Shown piece by piece: positions 26,377-35,295 of a stretch of 64,000 bases of DNA. Every line of letters begins with the position of its first letter. Position 1 is the stretch's first letter. The stretch lies in NCBI RefSeq assembly GCF_949292005.1, contig NZ_CASEXV010000076.1, positions 23,062 through 87,061 on the forward strand, in the 5' to 3' direction. The DNA is from an uncultured Bifidobacterium sp. (GTDB lineage Bacteria > Actinomycetota > Actinomycetes > Actinomycetales > Bifidobacteriaceae). Under the pieces are notes generated by a model that saw only the letters and a program-made list of their open reading frames with translations, was not told where the DNA came from and did not search any database. A program made the position numbers and the translations under genes.

Positions 26377-27821
26377 TGAACCTCACTGAGATATCCCCCG
26401 CCATAGCCTTGTCTCCTCTTGATGGACGCTATCGCCGCCAGACGCAGCCCCTCGTCGAGTTTCTCAGCGAGCCGGCCCTGAACAGGGAGAGAATCCGAGT
26501 CGAAGTCGAATGGATGATTCTTCTGGCCAACGGGTACAAGGGCAACGGGAACACGCCGTTGGTCCCGGGGGTCCATCCCCTGACCGACGAGGAATGCCGG
26601 TTCCTGCGCTCCATCGCCGACAATTTCGACGCCGAGGCGATCGCGCGGCATGCGGCCCATGAAGCGGTGACCCACCATGATGTGAAAGCCGTCGAATACT
26701 CCATCGACGACGCTCTGGATTCCTCCTCGTCCACGCTTCCAGCCGACAGTCAGCTCCCCCATCTCAAAACACTGGTCCATTTCGCCTGCACGTCCGAGGA
26801 CATCAACAACCTGTCCATCGCCAGATGCGTGAAGAACGCCGTCGAGCACATATGGCTCCCGGATGTCCAGAGCATCGTCGACGAGCTTGACGAGAAGGCC
26901 CACCGATACCGCTCGCGGCCACTGCTCTCCCTCACTCACGGCCAACCCGCCACTCCCACGACCCTGGGAAAGGAGCTGGCGGTGTACGTCCGCCGTCTCG
27001 AACGGCAGCTCCGCCATGTGCGGGAGCAGGAGTACCTCGGAAAGATCAACGGGGCCACCGGCACCTTTGGGGCGCATATGGCCGCCATCCCGGAGGTTGA
27101 CTGGATAGAGGCCTCCCGATACTTCGTGACGGAGCGGATGGGGCTGACATGGAATCCCCTCACCACCCAGATCGAAAGCCACGACTGGCAGGCCGAGCTC
27201 TATGGAACCATCAGCCATATCAACCGCATCCTCCACAACCTCGCCGTGGACGTCTGGATGTACATCTCCCGCGGAGTGTTCGCGCAGGAACCCGTCAAAG
27301 GCGCGACCGGCTCCTCGACCATGCCGCACAAAATCAACCCCATCCGCTTCGAGAATGCGGAGGCCAATCTGGAGATCTCCTGCGCGATGCTGGACTCGCT
27401 TTCAGCGACCCTCACAGAAAGCCGCTGGCAGCGTGATCTGACAGATTCGACCACCCAGCGCAACATCGGATCGGCGATAGGATATTCCGTCCTCGCACTA
27501 AGCAACCTCGATGCCGGTCTCCACTCCATCCATCCGAACGAGGCGGCGATGGACAAGGAGCTTGACGATAACTGGGAGGTGCTGGGAGAGCCGATTCAAA
27601 CGGCCATGCGCGCGGCGGAACTCGCCGGACGGTCAGGGATGGAAAGGCCCTACGAGCAGGTGAAAGAGCTGATGCGGGGACGCGAGATATCGCACGAGGA
27701 CGTCGAAAAATTCATCGACTCCCTTGATTTCGACGAGAAAACAGCCGACCGGCTGCGCCATCTGACTCCAGCGGGATACACGGGCTGCGCGGACAGGCTG
27801 GTCGACTTCGACCGCTTATGA
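26376..27821 (+). CDS. purB: Adenylosuccinate lyase
   Basis: Purine synthesis enzyme that releases fumarate from SAICAR and from adenylosuccinate; 481 residues, the longer (E. coli-like) form. It has LSPLDGRYRRQ at the N-terminus, CTSEDINNLS, SLTHGQPATPTTLGKE and the superfamily signature GSSTMPHKINP. The ATG at 26376 (MNLTEISPAIAL) starts where similarity starts; the upstream frame is not credible. Followed by a membrane protein gene whose ATG overlaps its stop. Confidence 0.97.
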   Translation: MNLTEISPAIALSPLDGRYRRQTQPLVEFLSEPALNRERIRVEVEWMILLANGYKGNGNTPLVPGVHPLTDEECRFLRSIADNFDAEAIARHAAHEAVTHHDVKAVEYSIDDALDSSSSTLPADSQLPHLKTLVHFACTSEDINNLSIARCVKNAVEHIWLPDVQSIVDELDEKAHRYRSRPLLSLTHGQPATPTTLGKELAVYVRRLERQLRHVREQEYLGKINGATGTFGAHMAAIPEVDWIEASRYFVTERMGLTWNPLTTQIESHDWQAELYGTISHINRILHNLAVDVWMYISRGVFAQEPVKGATGSSTMPHKINPIRFENAEANLEISCAMLDSLSATLTESRWQRDLTDSTTQRNIGSAIGYSVLALSNLDAGLHSIHPNEAAMDKELDDNWEVLGEPIQTAMRAAELAGRSGMERPYEQVKELMRGREISHEDVEKFIDSLDFDEKTADRLRHLTPAGYTGCADRLVDFDRL

Positions 27822-30274
27822 CCAGCGTCATGCCAACCCATACCGGGCCGATGTCAGACACCGGTAAAGGCCGCGTCACCATCATCGATACCCCAGCCCA
27901 TCTGACAAGAAGCCTTGGGGACATCGTTCATGCCGGAATCGCGCTGGTCTGCGGTCTGGTCGTTCTGCTGACCGCATCAACGCTCCAAGGCGTCACCTCC
28001 GGAGTCGAATCAGACGCGAACACCGCGGTGCGATCCGTCGACTGGCTGGTGAATCTTCCCGCATCCATGCTCCAGCAGCTGGTCACCGTGCTGATAGTGG
28101 TGACGGTGCTCATCCACCTTCTGATCGGACGCGCATGGCTTCAGTCCGCCATGTCCGTCATAGCCCTGTTCGTGGGGTACGGCGCGGCGTGGGCATTGTC
28201 CCTCGCGCTGTTCCGAATAGGCGACACCTCCCTTCTGTCGACGCTGGACTCATTGGAGGCCGGCCCACGGACACTGCTTCTCCCCGACATCTACGCGGGA
28301 CTGGGAGCCTTTCTGACCATGGCCGGCCCCCAGCGATCACGGTCGTCGGTTAAATGGGGCTGGAGCGCCCTTCTCGCCATGGCCGTGCTTCTGGTGGCGG
28401 TTCTCTGGTATTCGGTGGCCGGAACGCTTGTGTCCCTCACTGTCGGCCGCGTCGTCGGATCGCTTCTCCGATTCGCCTCAGGCACGATGAACCAAGGCAT
28501 CTGGGGACGCCAGATAGTGCAAACACTGCGGTCCATAGGACTGGATCCCGAATCGTTGACACGACGAGACGCCGACGCGCACACCCACGCCGTTCCCACC
28601 GCCGTCCTGGATGACGACCTCATCGACGGGTCACGGCTATACGACATGACCACCCGCGACGGAGGTCGTTACGTCGTCTCCGTGCTGGACAGCCAGGCCC
28701 ATGTCGCCGGATACCTCAATCAGCTCTGGCAATGGATACGGCTCAGCGGCATACCCGTGCGCCGCGACCGTTCCGTGTTCGACGCGAACCACCATCATCT
28801 CTCCATGATTCTGGGGCTGTCCCACGCGGGACTGCGGACCCCCGACGTCTATGGAACAGCGGATTCGGGAGAATCCTCCCTGCTGGTGTTCCCCGCCGAG
28901 GGCACGCCACGTCCCCGGGACATCTCCACGCTTGACGAGGACTCGGCGGTCGCGTATCTGACGTATCTCGACACAGCCAATAGGCGCGGATACACGCATC
29001 GTCATATAACTCCATCGTCGTTGGCCATCCTCACGGACGGGACCCCCATCATCGCAGGCTGGCAGAATGGCGACTGCGCAAGCGCCAACGCCAACATCAT
29101 GGTCGACAGGGCACAGATGATCATCTTGCTCGCATCGTGCTTCGGCACAGACCGTGCCATCGCCTGCGCGCGGCGGGTGTGGAACGTCGAGACCCTTCTC
29201 TCCCTCTCCCCCTTCATACAGCGCGCCGCCCTTCCGGTCGGAACACGTTCGCTACCCGATTGCACCAGACAACTGATCTCCTCATTGAGGTCATCGCTGC
29301 AGAATCTGGCTCCCGATGACGCGGACGTCGTGCAATCCGTCACCATCTCACGATTCAGTTTCAAATCATTCATCACCATAGCCTTGTCCGTGGTGGCGGT
29401 CGCCGTCGTCTTCACCCAGCTTCGTCCCGACGACATCATCGCGGCGGTGACGAACGCCAAGCCCATCTACGCGGCCCTATGCGTTCTTCTGAGCATCATC
29501 GCCTGGATGGGATCCGCCATGACGCTGGGCGTTCTCATCGACAGGGACCGGCGGAATTGGCCTGCCCTGTTCCTCACACAGGTCGCCTCAGGTCTCACAG
29601 CTGTATCGATGCCGGCAGGGGTCGGACCCGCGTTCATCAACTTCCAGCATCTTCGTCGCCGCGGCCTGCGCAACGCCGAGGCGACGGCGGTAACAAGCGC
29701 GACCTGGGCCGTCCAAGGCCTCACCACCATTCTGCTCACCATCCTCGTGGGGCTGTTCACGGGTAGCAACACCCTGTCCGGAGCGATTCCCACGAACACG
29801 CTGATAATCGTCATCGGCACGGTGACGCTGGCGTTTTGCCTCGCCATGATCATCACACCCATACGCAAGCTCATCACCGATCGGTACCTCCCCCTCGCCG
29901 CGGTGTACGCACGGCGTTTCATTGATATTCTCGCCCGCCCCGAACGCCTTGTCCTGGGTTTTCTTGGCGCCGTCATCCTCAACGTGGCCACGGCTCTGGG
30001 ATTCTGGATGGCTCTTGCCGCATTCGGCACGTGGACGAATCCTGTGGAGACCACCTTCGTCTTCCTTCTCGCCAACACACTGGCCTCCGCGGTGCCCACG
30101 CCGGGCGGACTGGGAGCGGTGGAGGCGGCCCTCACCCTGTCGTTCAGCGGCGTCGGGGTTCCCGCCGGCATCGCGCTCTCGGCCACTCTTCTCTACCGCG
30201 TGGTGTTCTACTGGCTTCGCATACCGGCCGGCGCGGCAGCGATGAGATGGCTGTCAGCCCATGACGAGATCTAA
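27818..30274 (+). CDS. Flippase-like (LPG synthase TM) membrane protein with kinase-like middle domain
   Basis: Large protein of 818 residues. The N-terminal third has about six TM segments. Residues about 245-510 form a soluble domain resembling a degenerate phosphotransferase (APH-like) fold: SGIPVRRDRSVFDANHHHLS, RGYTHRHITPSSLAIL in the catalytic-loop position but without the usual Asp. The C-terminal third (from about 525) is a lysylphosphatidylglycerol-synthase-TM/flippase-like domain with PTPGGLGAVEAAL. Such proteins act in lipid or glycolipid translocation. The ATG overlaps the purB stop. Substrate unknown. Confidence 0.83.
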   Translation: MTSVMPTHTGPMSDTGKGRVTIIDTPAHLTRSLGDIVHAGIALVCGLVVLLTASTLQGVTSGVESDANTAVRSVDWLVNLPASMLQQLVTVLIVVTVLIHLLIGRAWLQSAMSVIALFVGYGAAWALSLALFRIGDTSLLSTLDSLEAGPRTLLLPDIYAGLGAFLTMAGPQRSRSSVKWGWSALLAMAVLLVAVLWYSVAGTLVSLTVGRVVGSLLRFASGTMNQGIWGRQIVQTLRSIGLDPESLTRRDADAHTHAVPTAVLDDDLIDGSRLYDMTTRDGGRYVVSVLDSQAHVAGYLNQLWQWIRLSGIPVRRDRSVFDANHHHLSMILGLSHAGLRTPDVYGTADSGESSLLVFPAEGTPRPRDISTLDEDSAVAYLTYLDTANRRGYTHRHITPSSLAILTDGTPIIAGWQNGDCASANANIMVDRAQMIILLASCFGTDRAIACARRVWNVETLLSLSPFIQRAALPVGTRSLPDCTRQLISSLRSSLQNLAPDDADVVQSVTISRFSFKSFITIALSVVAVAVVFTQLRPDDIIAAVTNAKPIYAALCVLLSIIAWMGSAMTLGVLIDRDRRNWPALFLTQVASGLTAVSMPAGVGPAFINFQHLRRRGLRNAEATAVTSATWAVQGLTTILLTILVGLFTGSNTLSGAIPTNTLIIVIGTVTLAFCLAMIITPIRKLITDRYLPLAAVYARRFIDILARPERLVLGFLGAVILNVATALGFWMALAAFGTWTNPVETTFVFLLANTLASAVPTPGGLGAVEAALTLSFSGVGVPAGIALSATLLYRVVFYWLRIPAGAAAMRWLSAHDEI

Positions 30275-30384
30275 CGCTGCACTCGCCCTGGACATCTGGG
30301 ACACGGTCGGGCACAATGTCCCCCATGCTGGAAGACGACATGGAGAAACCCCCGAAATCGTATGTCCCATACGGAAAACTGCGG

Positions 30385-30390
30385 TATCAT
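30385..30390 (+). promoter_or_regulatory. -10 box of hup promoter
   Basis: TATCAT, 60 bp upstream of the hup ATG. No clear -35 box. Confidence 0.35.
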
Positions 30391-30449
30391 CGGTTGGTGA
30401 ACGTGGCCTGAGAACTTAGAGAAGGCCCCTGACCAAGAAGGATGCTTTC

Positions 30450-30731
30450 ATGGCATACAACAAGTCTGATCTCGTCTCCAAGATCGCGCAGAAGTCGAAC
30501 CTCACCAAGGCCCAGGCCGAGGCCGCGGTCAACGCCTTCCAGGATGTTTTCGTCGAAGCGATGCAGTCTGGAGAGGGACTTAAGCTCACAGGCCTTTTCT
30601 CGGCCGAGCGCGTCAAGCGTGCCGCCCGCACGGGACGCAACCCCCGCACTGGCGAGACCATCGAGATTCCCGCATCCTATGGTGTCCGCATCTCCGCCGG
30701 CTCGCTGCTGAAGAAGGCCGTGACCAAGTAG
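30450..30731 (+). CDS. hup: DNA-binding protein HU
   Basis: Nucleoid protein of 93 residues, typical length. The sequence MAYNKSDLVSKIAQKSNLTK begins the helical dimerisation half. RAARTGRNPRTGETIEIPAS contains the conserved GRNPxTG beta-arm motif that enters the DNA minor groove. The ATG at 30450 has AAGGATG 6-7 nt upstream. Monocistronic, followed by two hairpins. Confidence 0.97.
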   Translation: MAYNKSDLVSKIAQKSNLTKAQAEAAVNAFQDVFVEAMQSGEGLKLTGLFSAERVKRAARTGRNPRTGETIEIPASYGVRISAGSLLKKAVTK

Positions 30732-30740
30732 CACCGCCGG

Positions 30741-30777
30741 GGGTGGATTCCAAAGGAGCGTTCCGCGGAATCCACCC
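30741..30777. terminator. Hairpin 1 after hup
   Basis: Perfect 11-bp arms 30741-30751 and 30767-30777 with a 15-nt loop. No T tract. It may protect the mRNA end or back up the following terminator. Confidence 0.5.
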
Positions 30778-30793
30778 ACACCAGGTTCGCAAG

Positions 30794-30840
30794 AACCGTC
30801 CGCTGTTGAACCATAGTCGTTTCAGCAACGGACGGTTTTT
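30794..30840 (+). terminator. Rho-independent terminator of hup
   Basis: Arms 30794-30810 and 30821-30837 pair along 17 positions with two mismatches, and the stem runs into TTTTT (30836-30840). Confidence 0.8.
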
Positions 30841-30924
30841 CGTATGGATGCGCATTTTTCGCATCGAGCCCGCAAGCGTGGTGAGCCCGTGTCGTCCCCT
30901 CTGCTTATCCGCTCACCGTGCTGT

Positions 30925-32445
30925 TCAGCGTCTCTCCGGTGACGTGTCTTCCGTCAATGCATCAAGCATGTCCAGAACCCGCAGATAGCCCTCCGATGGC
31001 GCCGAGTCGAATGGATCGATAAGCATGGCTTCATGCCTGTCGTCACCGGTGATCGCCACGCGTGTCCAGTCACAGCTCCACTGATGCGCCGATCGCAAAG
31101 CGGACCTCATGAACCGTCCGCGCAACGCCGCTCTTGTATCCGACGGGGGATTCTCGATTGCAGAATCGACCACGTCCGCGCCGACTTCCACCCTCATGAG
31201 GCCACGGGCCAAAAGCGCAGGGTATGATGCGCCGTTGACGATATCGTGATAGTCGAGATCCAGCTCGGCAAAACGCCGTGAATCCGTGACTCCCCGAGCC
31301 CTCCATCTCGCAATCAGACGCTTCTTGGCAGCCCAGTCCACACGATTGGACAGAGCGCGGACGTCCCCCGCAGCGGCCGCATCCACAAGCTCCGTCCACT
31401 CCTCCACTATGGACCTTGCGCTTGATGTCGTCAGACCGGCATCGACCTTCTCCCCCTTGGAATCCAGGAAACGCGTGACTATCGCAATATAACGCCTCTG
31501 GACATCCACGGCCGTCGCTGTGTTCGACCGAGTCCCGACGCCGTCACGTATCTTGGAAAGCCCACGCCCATCACGCAATTCGACAACGGTCGAGGGGCCA
31601 CCCGCGCTGACTCGGCGATTGGCCTTCCCCGGACTCTCAAGTCCACAGTCCTCAAAGCCCGACGCCACGCCATGACGGGCAGCGTCCTCCATCACGCACA
31701 GAACCAGATGCGTGGTCGCAAGCTTCATCCGGGTGGCATACTGCGAACGGTTCGAATCCCCTATGATGACGTGCAGACGTCGGAACTCCTCGGGATCGGC
31801 ATGCGGCTCATCGCGGGTGTTCACCATGGGTCTGGCCCGTGTCGTTGCTGAGGAGACCGCCTCGTCAAGGAATCCCGCGCGCTGGGACAACTCAAACCCG
31901 TCCGCTGTCACGCGCCCCGCGCCCGAGAAGATCTGCCGCGTGACCAGGAACGGCACCAATTCCCTCTCCACCATATCCAACGGAACGAAACGCCGAAGAA
32001 GATAGTTCTCGTGGCATCCGAAGGAATGACCGGCCGAATCCACATTGTTCTTGAAAAGATGGACCTTCACCGCACGTCCGGACTGCGCCGCCATGCGCCG
32101 CTGGGCATCCACGGCAAGGCGTGACATGACCTCCTCGCCGGCACGATCCTGAACCAGCGCATCATACGGATCACGGCATTCGGCCGTCGCGTATTCGGGG
32201 TGGGAGCCCACATCCAGATACAACCTGGCTCCGTTCGTCAGATAGGTGTTGGTCGATCTGCACCTCGACACGATCGGGCGGTACATCGCCAATGCGACCG
32301 CACTGGGATCATCATGATGGGAATCACCGGTAACGCTGATCCCATACTCGGTTTCGATCCCGAATATCCGCGAGAATCCTTCAAACTCAGGACTTCTATC
32401 CGCATTCCCGACCCGACGGCTCCCGCTATCGTGCAGTTGTGGCAT
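30925..32445 (-). CDS. pafA: Pup-protein ligase PafA
   Basis: Glutamine-synthetase-like ligase that attaches deamidated Pup to substrate lysines; 506 residues. It shows the Mg-ATP motif FGIETEYGI, LYLDVGSHPEYAT with the catalytic Asp region, CHENYLL and SNRSQYATRMKLATT. The ATG at 32445 is used; a GTG at 32448 overlapping the pup stop (GTGA) is equally possible. It directly follows pup with no prcBA between them, unlike mycobacteria. The target set cannot be inferred here. Confidence 0.95.
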   Translation of the reverse strand: MPQLHDSGSRRVGNADRSPEFEGFSRIFGIETEYGISVTGDSHHDDPSAVALAMYRPIVSRCRSTNTYLTNGARLYLDVGSHPEYATAECRDPYDALVQDRAGEEVMSRLAVDAQRRMAAQSGRAVKVHLFKNNVDSAGHSFGCHENYLLRRFVPLDMVERELVPFLVTRQIFSGAGRVTADGFELSQRAGFLDEAVSSATTRARPMVNTRDEPHADPEEFRRLHVIIGDSNRSQYATRMKLATTHLVLCVMEDAARHGVASGFEDCGLESPGKANRRVSAGGPSTVVELRDGRGLSKIRDGVGTRSNTATAVDVQRRYIAIVTRFLDSKGEKVDAGLTTSSARSIVEEWTELVDAAAAGDVRALSNRVDWAAKKRLIARWRARGVTDSRRFAELDLDYHDIVNGASYPALLARGLMRVEVGADVVDSAIENPPSDTRAALRGRFMRSALRSAHQWSCDWTRVAITGDDRHEAMLIDPFDSAPSEGYLRVLDMLDALTEDTSPERR

Positions 32446-32660
32446 CACTGCCCGCCCTGCTGGACGAAACCGGATACGTATTCCTCGGCGTTTGACTCCA
32501 AAGCGGAGGAGATGTCGTCCAGCACGGAATCCAGATCGACATCCTCCACATCGGCGGCGTCGCCCGTCCGCCCCATGACGTCCTGGGTCTCCTCATCCTC
32601 GGCCTGACGCCGATCATGATCCTGATTGTGTGGTCTCTCCTGCGATCTCGTTCCCGGCAT
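32445..32660 (-). CDS. pup: Prokaryotic ubiquitin-like protein Pup
   Basis: Small disordered modifier of 71 residues ending EYVSGFVQQGGQ. The C-terminal GGQ means Dop must deamidate Gln to Glu before ligation. The DSVLDDISSALESNAEEY helix is the Pup segment recognised by the ARC coiled coil. The ATG at 32660 is chosen because GGGAGG lies 8 nt upstream; the GTG at 32669 is too close to that SD. It overlaps pafA. Confidence 0.96.
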   Translation of the reverse strand: MPGTRSQERPHNQDHDRRQAEDEETQDVMGRTGDAADVEDVDLDSVLDDISSALESNAEEYVSGFVQQGGQ

Positions 32661-32773
32661 ATCACGCACCTCCCTTTTCTCTTCCTGTCCACACCCCGCA
32701 CATATCCATCATGCCGCGCACCCATCAATCCACGATGGTCTTTCACCAGACGAGCAACCGCGCGACGACGCCG

Positions 32774-33604
32774 CTATTGCAGATAGGGACTCAGCTCCTC
32801 GATGATCAGACCATTGGATGCGACGATGTCGTTTTCGATCCCCCATTGAATCTCGTCATCATTCCACTGACGCACCTTCCCCTGGGACTCCCACACCACG
32901 ACCGTTCCCGCCGACACCGCGGGGACGTCCCACCTGTGCAGATTCGGCTCGAAATACGCGTCATACGTTCCATCGGCCACACGGCACAGATCGAGCGAGA
33001 CCGGCCCCACCCTTTTGATGTCCGCCGGCTTCCCTGCGATGGCCGCCACCACGTCCAAAGCACGAAGAGACTCCTTGGGAAAAATCGACATACCATAGCT
33101 GACGACCGAGCCCTTCAGGGAGGACGCCATGGATGGCATGACCTTGTCCCTCTTCTCGCCCAGAGGAGTGGTCCGTATGCGGACCGCCCCCTGCTGACGG
33201 GCCGCGACGTAGGTCAGTCCCAGAGCCGGAGCGTGCACGATTCCGATGATCGGCTGCGCGGACAGGTTCTCGTTGTATTCGAACAAGGAGACCGTCACCG
33301 TCCATTCAGCCATATTGCGGATGAAGTTGACCCCTCCATCGACCCCGCCCACACACCAGTACCTTTGCCACGGCGAGCACTGCGGCGGCCGGTCACGCCA
33401 GAATCCGTTGTAGAAGGCCTTCTCGGAAATCCTTCCCTCGATGTACCTCATCAACCTCCGGTCCACATCCGGAGTGAACTGCGCATCATCGACAGTGAGG
33501 GGGGCGACGGCGAGGTCGTGGGGCGTCATCTGATATTGAAGCGCGTGGCGCCCGGCCTCCTGAACGACGTTGGCCATGTCCATGGCGAGTTCGCGTAAAT
33601 CCAT
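32774..33604 (-). CDS. Inositol monophosphatase-like protein, metal site degenerate
   Basis: Protein of 276 residues with the IMPase fold pattern. The metal-binding motif normally DPxDGTxNF reads GGVDGGVNF (residues 86-94): the first Asp and the Thr are lost, the second Asp remains. The upstream GEE loop is replaced by WRDRPPQ. The late motif WDVPAVSAG (usually WDxAAG) is kept. Catalysis is therefore doubtful. It lies between dop and pup on the same strand, with gaps of about 100 bp either side. The start ATG has GGAG 8 nt upstream. It could be a pseudoenzyme or bind a different phosphate ester. Confidence 0.75.
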   Translation of the reverse strand: MDLRELAMDMANVVQEAGRHALQYQMTPHDLAVAPLTVDDAQFTPDVDRRLMRYIEGRISEKAFYNGFWRDRPPQCSPWQRYWCVGGVDGGVNFIRNMAEWTVTVSLFEYNENLSAQPIIGIVHAPALGLTYVAARQQGAVRIRTTPLGEKRDKVMPSMASSLKGSVVSYGMSIFPKESLRALDVVAAIAGKPADIKRVGPVSLDLCRVADGTYDAYFEPNLHRWDVPAVSAGTVVVWESQGKVRQWNDDEIQWGIENDIVASNGLIIEELSPYLQ

Positions 33605-33708
33605 TGTCTATCTCCGTGTCCGCTTTCCATGTCCCACCGGCAACACCCTCATGGGACATCGCACAATCCTCGGCATGGAACGCCGTGGACGTCCACACCC
33701 CACCGATT

Positions 33709-35295
33709 CTACCGTCCGGACACCAGTTCGCGAATCACGCTGTCCGTTCCCCGCACCCGTGCGTCCGCATCGAGAAGACGCATCCGTGACCGGCACCACT
33801 CCTCGCTCGGATCCGACATGTCCAAACTCGCCAGACCACCATCGTCGAGCCTTAGCGTGACGGATGACCAGCTCACGGCCACCACACGATCGGGGAACAA
33901 TGACAGCAGCCGTGCCCTCACACATGCCCGGGTGTCCTCCGGAGCATGATGGCCGGCTGCGAGAACGGCCCGGCCCTCATCAGGGACGATGTTCTCCACA
34001 GCCCCCCGAAGGCGGGAAAACACCGACGACTTCGGATCGATGTCCGACCATGACAACGCAAGCGCCTGCACGCGCGGATCCGTCCATAACAGACCCCCCC
34101 GCTGCCTCCACCGCTGCAGAAGCTGCCACTTCAGGAGCCATTCGACACGGGAGGCCTCGTCGGCCATCCGCATCCGAGCGTCATCGTCGCTATGACGGAT
34201 CGCAGCCACATCCCTTAACGCTCGGCTCCACAGATCCACGATTCTGGAGGTGGACTCGTCGGGCCACAGGGGGCGGCCAGTGGAATCGACGCCATGGACG
34301 TCGGCGGCGATCCGGTAAACCGTGGACAGCAGCCTGGTCTGCATCTGCCATGCTGTCATCATCCCGCAACCCTGCGTCTGTATGGGTGCGGAGAGCGTGA
34401 GATCGCGGGAGACGGTATGGAGCGCCGCAACGGGATCGACAGGAAGAAGCCCCTGCGCAAGCGATTCCACATCGACGCCATGGGAGGATCCGTTCTCCAC
34501 CATCCATAGGACCAGGCTCGTCGTTCCCAGCTTAAGCGCCTGGGGAACATCCATGCGGTTGGCGTCTCCCACGATTACATGCAGCCGCCGCCAGTCGTCG
34601 GTCGAATGGGATTCATCCCTTGTGTTGATGATCGGACGGTCGAAGGTGGTCTGGAGGCCGATTCGCGTGTGTATGTAGTCCGAACGCTGGCTCAGCTGAT
34701 ACCCAGCACCCTCGGATCTCTCCCCCAGTCCGGCCCGTCCCGATCCCACGAATATCTGTCGGGACACCAGATGGACTGTCATCAGGGGAACGACGTGGTC
34801 AAAAGGCACGGAACGCGGCATAAGATAGTTCTCGTGGGTTCCCCAGCTCGCCCCCTTGCCATCGATGTTGTTGCGATGCAGACGCATGGGCCGTCCAACT
34901 GTCCGCCCAGCCTCGGCCGCCGCATCATGCATAATCGCGTCCCCGGCATGATCGAACACGACTGCCTCAAAGGGGTCGCGCGTCTCCGGAGCGGAATACT
35001 CGGGATGGGCGTGGTCCACATACACCCTTCCACCATTGGGGACCACGGTATTGACCATCACCGACCGGGGTTCGTCGGTGAGCATATCCGCCCTGGCCAT
35101 CGAACGCGGAAGACGATGTCCGCGGGCGTCGTTGACCGGATCCTCCGCGCGGTAATCCCACCGAATATGCGAGGTGGCGGGATCGCTTGCGCCCCTGACC
35201 ACCGAGAACGACCATCCCACCGGATCGAACCGCGGCGCCCCCACGCACGACACCGCATATTCGGTCTCCGTGCCCATCATGCGGCGCACCGTCAT
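33709..35295 (-). CDS. dop: Pup deamidase/depupylase
   Basis: Homologue of PafA that converts Pup-Gln to Pup-Glu and removes Pup from proteins; 528 residues. Visible motifs are MGTETEYAVS, RVYVDHAHPEYSAPETRDP (contains the catalytic Asp), GTHENYLMPR and GDANRMDVPQALKLGTT. A long stretch near residues 35-75 fits the Dop loop. The ATG at 35295 overlaps the ARC stop (ATGA), so translation is coupled; a longer frame from 35364 lies inside ARC and is rejected. Confidence 0.95.
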   Translation of the reverse strand: MTVRRMMGTETEYAVSCVGAPRFDPVGWSFSVVRGASDPATSHIRWDYRAEDPVNDARGHRLPRSMARADMLTDEPRSVMVNTVVPNGGRVYVDHAHPEYSAPETRDPFEAVVFDHAGDAIMHDAAAEAGRTVGRPMRLHRNNIDGKGASWGTHENYLMPRSVPFDHVVPLMTVHLVSRQIFVGSGRAGLGERSEGAGYQLSQRSDYIHTRIGLQTTFDRPIINTRDESHSTDDWRRLHVIVGDANRMDVPQALKLGTTSLVLWMVENGSSHGVDVESLAQGLLPVDPVAALHTVSRDLTLSAPIQTQGCGMMTAWQMQTRLLSTVYRIAADVHGVDSTGRPLWPDESTSRIVDLWSRALRDVAAIRHSDDDARMRMADEASRVEWLLKWQLLQRWRQRGGLLWTDPRVQALALSWSDIDPKSSVFSRLRGAVENIVPDEGRAVLAAGHHAPEDTRACVRARLLSLFPDRVVAVSWSSVTLRLDDGGLASLDMSDPSEEWCRSRMRLLDADARVRGTDSVIRELVSGR

